A DNA stretch of 10,699 nucleotides from Gammaproteobacteria bacterium (GTDB lineage: Bacteria > Pseudomonadota > Gammaproteobacteria > Chromatiales > Sedimenticolaceae), in assembly GCA_020445165.1 (NCBI GenBank), contig JAGRHE010000085.1:1-10699 (forward strand), in the 5' to 3' direction. Position numbers and translations under genes: made by a program. Shown here in pieces: positions 6,485 to 10,699 of the stretch (its first letter is position 1; every line of letters starts with the position of its first letter). The notes beneath the pieces were generated by a model. That model was not told the DNA's origin. It saw only the letters and a program-made list of their open reading frames with translations, and ran no database searches.

Positions 6485-7201
6485 TCAACCTGGTTGGCCA
6501 AAGAGCTCTTGCTGAGCGAGGTAGTGAGCGGCAAGTCCGAGATCCTCGGCACGGGTGATCTTGATGTTATCGGCGTGCCCCTCGACCATGACCGGGCGCT
6601 GACCTTCCCACTCGATGGCACTCGCCTCGTCCGTCACCAGGACGCCGGCCGCCAGGGCGCGCCCAAGGACGGTGTACAGGGAGCCGAAACGGAACATCTG
6701 CGGCGTGAATGCATGCCACAGGTGGTTGCGGTCCACGGTCTCGACCACCCGCTCGTCGGCATCGCAGCGCTTCATGGTGTCGCGTACCGGCATGCCGAGC
6801 ACGGCACCGGCATCACTGTCGATTGCGGCATCGATCAGCCGGTCGATGTCTGCGCGCCGCACGCAGGGACGGGCCGCGTCGTGTACCAGCACCCAGTCAT
6901 CGTCGCTCGCACGTGCGCGCAAGGCCTCGAGCGCATTGAGCACCGAGTGGCAACGTTCGGCTCCACCGGAGACAGTCACCAGGTCCGGATGCCCGGCGAA
7001 CTCGGTGTCCTGCCACCAGGCGTCCGCATCACTGATGGCCACGCAAACACCATCGACACGTGGGTGCAGCAGAATCCGTTCGATCGAATGATCGATGACC
7101 GCACGACCGGCAAGTTGCAGGTACTGCTTGGGAACCGCGCTTCCCATGCGCCGCCCCACCCCCGCCGCTGGGATCACCGCCCAGTAGGCAGCTTCACTCA
7201 T
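6485..7201 (-). CDS. ispD: 2-C-methyl-D-erythritol 4-phosphate cytidylyltransferase
   Basis: IspD joins CTP and methylerythritol 4-phosphate to give CDP-methylerythritol and pyrophosphate in the MEP pathway. From the ATG at 7201 the protein is 238 residues. It shows the nucleotide-binding loop IPAAGVGRRMGSAVPKQYL (10-28) with Arg17 and Lys25, SGGAERCHSV (78-87), VLVHDAARPCV (104-114) with Asp108, RDTMK (140-144), TPQMF (166-170), TDEASAIEW (190-198) and NIKIT (212-216) with Lys214. The start lies inside the end of ftsB (8-bp overlap) and has CCGGTGG just upstream. A GTG three codons earlier (7210) is possible but less likely. It is the last gene of the pyrG-kdsA-eno-ftsB-ispD run and consumes the CTP made by PyrG. 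Confidence 0.96.
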   Translation of the reverse strand: MSEAAYWAVIPAAGVGRRMGSAVPKQYLQLAGRAVIDHSIERILLHPRVDGVCVAISDADAWWQDTEFAGHPDLVTVSGGAERCHSVLNALEALRARASDDDWVLVHDAARPCVRRADIDRLIDAAIDSDAGAVLGMPVRDTMKRCDADERVVETVDRNHLWHAFTPQMFRFGSLYTVLGRALAAGVLVTDEASAIEWEGQRPVMVEGHADNIKITRAEDLGLAAHYLAQQELFGQPG

Positions 7202-7496
7202 TGCTGCCACCGGGCGGTGCCAACAGTTGGAAATAAGTTTCGCCGTCGCGAATCAGGCCGAGCTCGCTGCGTGCGCGTGCCTCGATCGCGGCCAGCCCCT
7301 GCTTGAGGTCGTCGACCTCGGCCTGCAAGGTGGCATTGCGCTCTTCCAGGTCGGCCAGTTCGGCACGCTGTGCAGCCAGCTGTTTCTGCAGGCTGGCCAC
7401 CTCGGCAAAACTGCCGTCACCCACCCAGAGCCGGAACTGCAGCCCAAGAAGGACCAGCAACAGCACGGCGAACACGAGCTGAAGCCGCCAGTTCAC
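7194..7496 (-). CDS. ftsB: Cell division protein FtsB
   Basis: FtsB is a small bitopic inner-membrane protein that forms the FtsQLB complex of the divisome. The 100-residue product has a short cytoplasmic start, one membrane span at about 4-22 (LQLVFAVLLLVLLGLQF), the family WVGDGSFAEV segment, a periplasmic coiled coil at about 32-75 rich in Leu, Gln, Glu and Ala, and the conserved end ARSELGLIRDGETYFQLL (75-92). The start is GTG at 7496, 15 bp after the eno stop, with no clear ribosome site, suggesting coupling to eno translation. It overlaps ispD by 8 bp. The eno-ftsB-ispD context is standard in gammaproteobacteria. Confidence 0.95.
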   Translation of the reverse strand: MNWRLQLVFAVLLLVLLGLQFRLWVGDGSFAEVASLQKQLAAQRAELADLEERNATLQAEVDDLKQGLAAIEARARSELGLIRDGETYFQLLAPPGGSNE

Positions 7497-7511
7497 CGTG
7501 CAAGCCAGCGC

Positions 7512-8861
<1,350 letters not shown>

Positions 8862-8909
8862 TCACGCATGCCACGGCATAAACCATCGGCACGCGCCCAC
8901 GGTATTTCC

Positions 8910-9743
8910 TTACAGTGTCTGCTCGATGAATCCGCTGCGTTTCGCGGTTCTGTCGAGCTCGACCAGGGTTTCGAGCAGTGGCTTCATCTTGTCGAGAGGC
9001 CATGAGTTCGGGCCGTCCGACATCGCGTTTGCCGGATCCGGATGGGTTTCCATGAACAGGCCGGACACGCCAACCGCTACCGCCGCGCGTGCCAGCACGG
9101 GCACGTGCTCGCGTTGACCGCCGGACTTGCCGCCAAGTCCACCGGGCTGTTGCACCGAGTGAGTTGCATCGAACACCACCGGGCAGCCGGTCGCTCGCAT
9201 GACCGCGAGTCCCCGCATGTCGGATATCAGAGTGTTGTAGCCAAACGACACGCCACGCTCACACACCATGATCTGCTGGTTGCCGGTCGCGCGCGCCTTG
9301 TCGACCACATTGCCCATGTCCCAGGGTGCGAGGAACTGGCCTTTCTTGATGTTGACCGGGCGTCCGGCGCGCGCCACATTTTGGATGAAGTTGGTCTGGC
9401 GACACAGGAAAGCCGGCGTCTGCAGCACATCCACGACAGCAGCAACCTCATCCAGCGGGGTATCCTCGTGGACATCGGTGAGTACCGGCAGGCCGAGATC
9501 GACCTTGACCCGCTCGAGGATCCTCAGACCCTCTTCCATCCCCGGCCCGCGCGGGCTGTCGTGCGAAGACCGGTTGGCCTTGTCGAACGAAGATTTGTAG
9601 ATGAACGGAATACCCAGTTCGGTCGTGATCTCCTTGAGTTGCGACGCGACATTCAATGCATGCGCTTCACCCTCGATCACGCAGGTACCCGCTATCAGGA
9701 AAAACGGCTTGTCCAGGCCGATGTCGAAACCACACAGGTTCAT
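8910..9743 (-). CDS. kdsA: 3-deoxy-D-manno-octulosonate 8-phosphate synthase, class II (metal-dependent) type
   Basis: KdsA condenses PEP with D-arabinose 5-phosphate to make KDO 8-phosphate for the inner core of lipopolysaccharide. The 277-residue protein has [11 protein letters not shown] (50-60), TDVHED (89-94), [10 protein letters not shown] (111-120), [15 protein letters not shown] (131-145) and [20 protein letters not shown] (191-210). The residue after IAGT is Cys21, where E. coli has Asn in GGMNVLE. Cys21, His195, Glu232 (in METHPDP) and Asp243 (MSDGPN) correspond, each shifted by 10, to the metal ligands Cys11, His185, Glu222 and Asp233 I recall for Aquifex aeolicus KdsA. This marks the metal-dependent class. 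The ATG at 9743 overlaps the pyrG stop as ATGA, with AGAGG upstream. An open frame to 9860 is excluded because it runs through the pyrG C-terminus. Confidence 0.96.
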   Translation of the reverse strand: MNLCGFDIGLDKPFFLIAGTCVIEGEAHALNVASQLKEITTELGIPFIYKSSFDKANRSSHDSPRGPGMEEGLRILERVKVDLGLPVLTDVHEDTPLDEVAAVVDVLQTPAFLCRQTNFIQNVARAGRPVNIKKGQFLAPWDMGNVVDKARATGNQQIMVCERGVSFGYNTLISDMRGLAVMRATGCPVVFDATHSVQQPGGLGGKSGGQREHVPVLARAAVAVGVSGLFMETHPDPANAMSDGPNSWPLDKMKPLLETLVELDRTAKRSGFIEQTL

Positions 9744-10699
9744 GCTGTTGCTGCCTCTTTGATGTTCTTGCTGCGATGCGCCAGTGCGGCCTCGACGAAA
9801 CCGCGGAACAGTGGGTGGCCGTAACGCGGGGTCGACGTGAATTCGGGATGGAACTGGCACGCGACGAACCAGGGATGCGACGGAATCTCGATCATTTCGA
9901 CCAACCGACCGTCACTCGATGTTCCGGCAACCTTCATACCCGCGTCTTCCAGTTCCTGCCGATAACTGTTGTTGAACTCGTAGCGATGACGATGGCGCTC
10001 GCTGATCACGTCCTTCGCATAGAGCTTCCGTGCGATCGTGCCTTTGGCCAGCTTGCATTGCTGCGCGCCCAGCCGCATGGTGCCGCCGAGATCTGAATCG
10101 GCAGCGCGCTGCTCGACTGAACCATCGGTGTTGACCCATTCGGTGATCAGGGCGATCACCGGGTACGGCGTGTTCGGGTTGAACTCGGTGCTGTGCGCCC
10201 GCTCCATGCCTGCGGCGTCACGGGCGAACTCGATCACGGCGACCTGCATGCCAAGGCAGATACCCAGGTAGGGAATGCCGTTCTCTCGTGCGTAGCGCGC
10301 AGCGGCAATCTTGCCTTCGACTCCGCGCTCGCCGAAACCACCCGGCACCAGGATCGCATCCATGTCCTTGAGGCTGTCGGGACCACTCTTCTCGATCACC
10401 TCGGAGTCCACGTAGTGGATCTTCACCTTGCGGGCGAGCTTGATCCCGGCATGCACCAGGGCCTCGTTAAGCGACTTGTAGGATTCGGTAAGGTCGACGT
10501 ACTTGCCAACCATCGCGATATCGACAGCTCCCTGCGTCTTGTCGAGTCCATCAACCACGGCCTGCCATTCGCTCAGGTCTGCCGGTGGCACATCCAGTTG
10601 CAGTTGTTCGACGACAATGTCGTCTAACGACTGGGCATGCAGCAACAACGGAATCCGGTAGATGCTGTCTGCATCGATCGCAGAGATAACAGCACGCTC
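9740..10699 (-). CDS. pyrG: CTP synthase, C-terminal part; 5' end off the window
   Basis: PyrG makes CTP from UTP, ATP and glutamine. The last 319 residues are visible, against about 545 for the whole E. coli enzyme. The first part is the end of the synthetase domain, with [17 protein letters not shown] (11-27). The glutamine amidotransferase domain follows from about [12 protein letters not shown], with [13 protein letters not shown], the nucleophile Cys148 in [42 protein letters not shown] and the His284/Glu286 pair in CQFHPEF. The protein ends IKEAATA and its stop overlaps the kdsA start by 4 bp. The frame is open to the window edge, so the gene starts outside. CTP from this enzyme feeds IspD downstream and CMP-KDO synthesis. 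Confidence 0.98.
   Translation of the reverse strand, partial: ERAVISAIDADSIYRIPLLLHAQSLDDIVVEQLQLDVPPADLSEWQAVVDGLDKTQGAVDIAMVGKYVDLTESYKSLNEALVHAGIKLARKVKIHYVDSEVIEKSGPDSLKDMDAILVPGGFGERGVEGKIAAARYARENGIPYLGICLGMQVAVIEFARDAAGMERAHSTEFNPNTPYPVIALITEWVNTDGSVEQRAADSDLGGTMRLGAQQCKLAKGTIARKLYAKDVISERHRHRYEFNNSYRQELEDAGMKVAGTSSDGRLVEMIEIPSHPWFVACQFHPEFTSTPRYGHPLFRGFVEAALAHRSKNIKEAATA

Noticed and set aside
6494..7306. Open frame on the plus strand opposite ispD (270 codons)
   Set aside because: It is the shadow of ispD, with no family motif, and would clash with the convergent TatD-family gene ending at 6481.
9042..9824. Long open frame on the plus strand opposite kdsA (260 codons)
   Set aside because: The minus strand encodes a full KdsA with all motifs; the plus-strand product looks like a composition artefact rich in His and Arg.
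9744..9860. Extension of the kdsA frame to 9860
   Set aside because: It lies within the pyrG C-terminus, which is clearly coding in another frame, and KdsA homology begins at the ATG at 9743 with an ATGA overlap.

Overview
This 10.7 kb window is a conserved housekeeping block from a gammaproteobacterium. It has moderately high GC (about 60% by eye) and dense coding. The order pyrG, kdsA, eno, ftsB, ispD, ispF, truD, surE, pcm, nlpD, rpoS, together with a true stationary-phase sigma factor, points to Gammaproteobacteria. Three traits argue against a close relative of E. coli: an Aquifex-type metal-dependent KdsA next to pyrG and eno, a YqaA/DedA-family membrane gene between pcm and nlpD, and an Smr gene divergent from surE. 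No genus can be named from this sequence alone.

Layout, read from the right end along the minus strand. Block A is pyrG (5' end off the window), kdsA, eno, ftsB and ispD. A plus-strand TatD-family gene follows, tail to tail with ispD (3 bp gap) and head to head with ispF. Block B is ispF and truD (ATGA overlap). A plus-strand Smr-domain gene follows, tail to tail with truD (6 bp gap) and head to head with surE. Block C is surE, pcm, yqaA, nlpD and rpoS (3' end off the window), mostly with overlapping or abutting stops and starts. Twelve genes are therefore on the minus strand, and two single plus-strand genes split them into three transcription units.

How the genes work together: PyrG makes CTP, which IspD uses in the MEP isoprenoid pathway. 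The same pathway continues with IspF. CTP is also used to activate KDO, whose 8-phosphate precursor KdsA makes from arabinose 5-phosphate and phosphoenolpyruvate (PEP), and enolase makes PEP. FtsB (divisome) and NlpD (activation of septal amidases) act in cell division. TruD modifies tRNA and Smr proteins act in translation quality control or nucleic acid cleavage. SurE, Pcm and RpoS are the classic stationary-phase and stress-survival group.

There is no gene-free stretch over 300 bases; the longest gaps are 155, 118 and 117 bp. I see no tRNA, rRNA, CRISPR array, insertion sequence, prophage or evident horizontally acquired system. The points most worth checking are the class II KdsA, the conflict over the Smr start codon at the surE/smr junction, the lack of a conventional nlpD start, the very acidic RpoS N-terminus, and the hairpin leader of eno.
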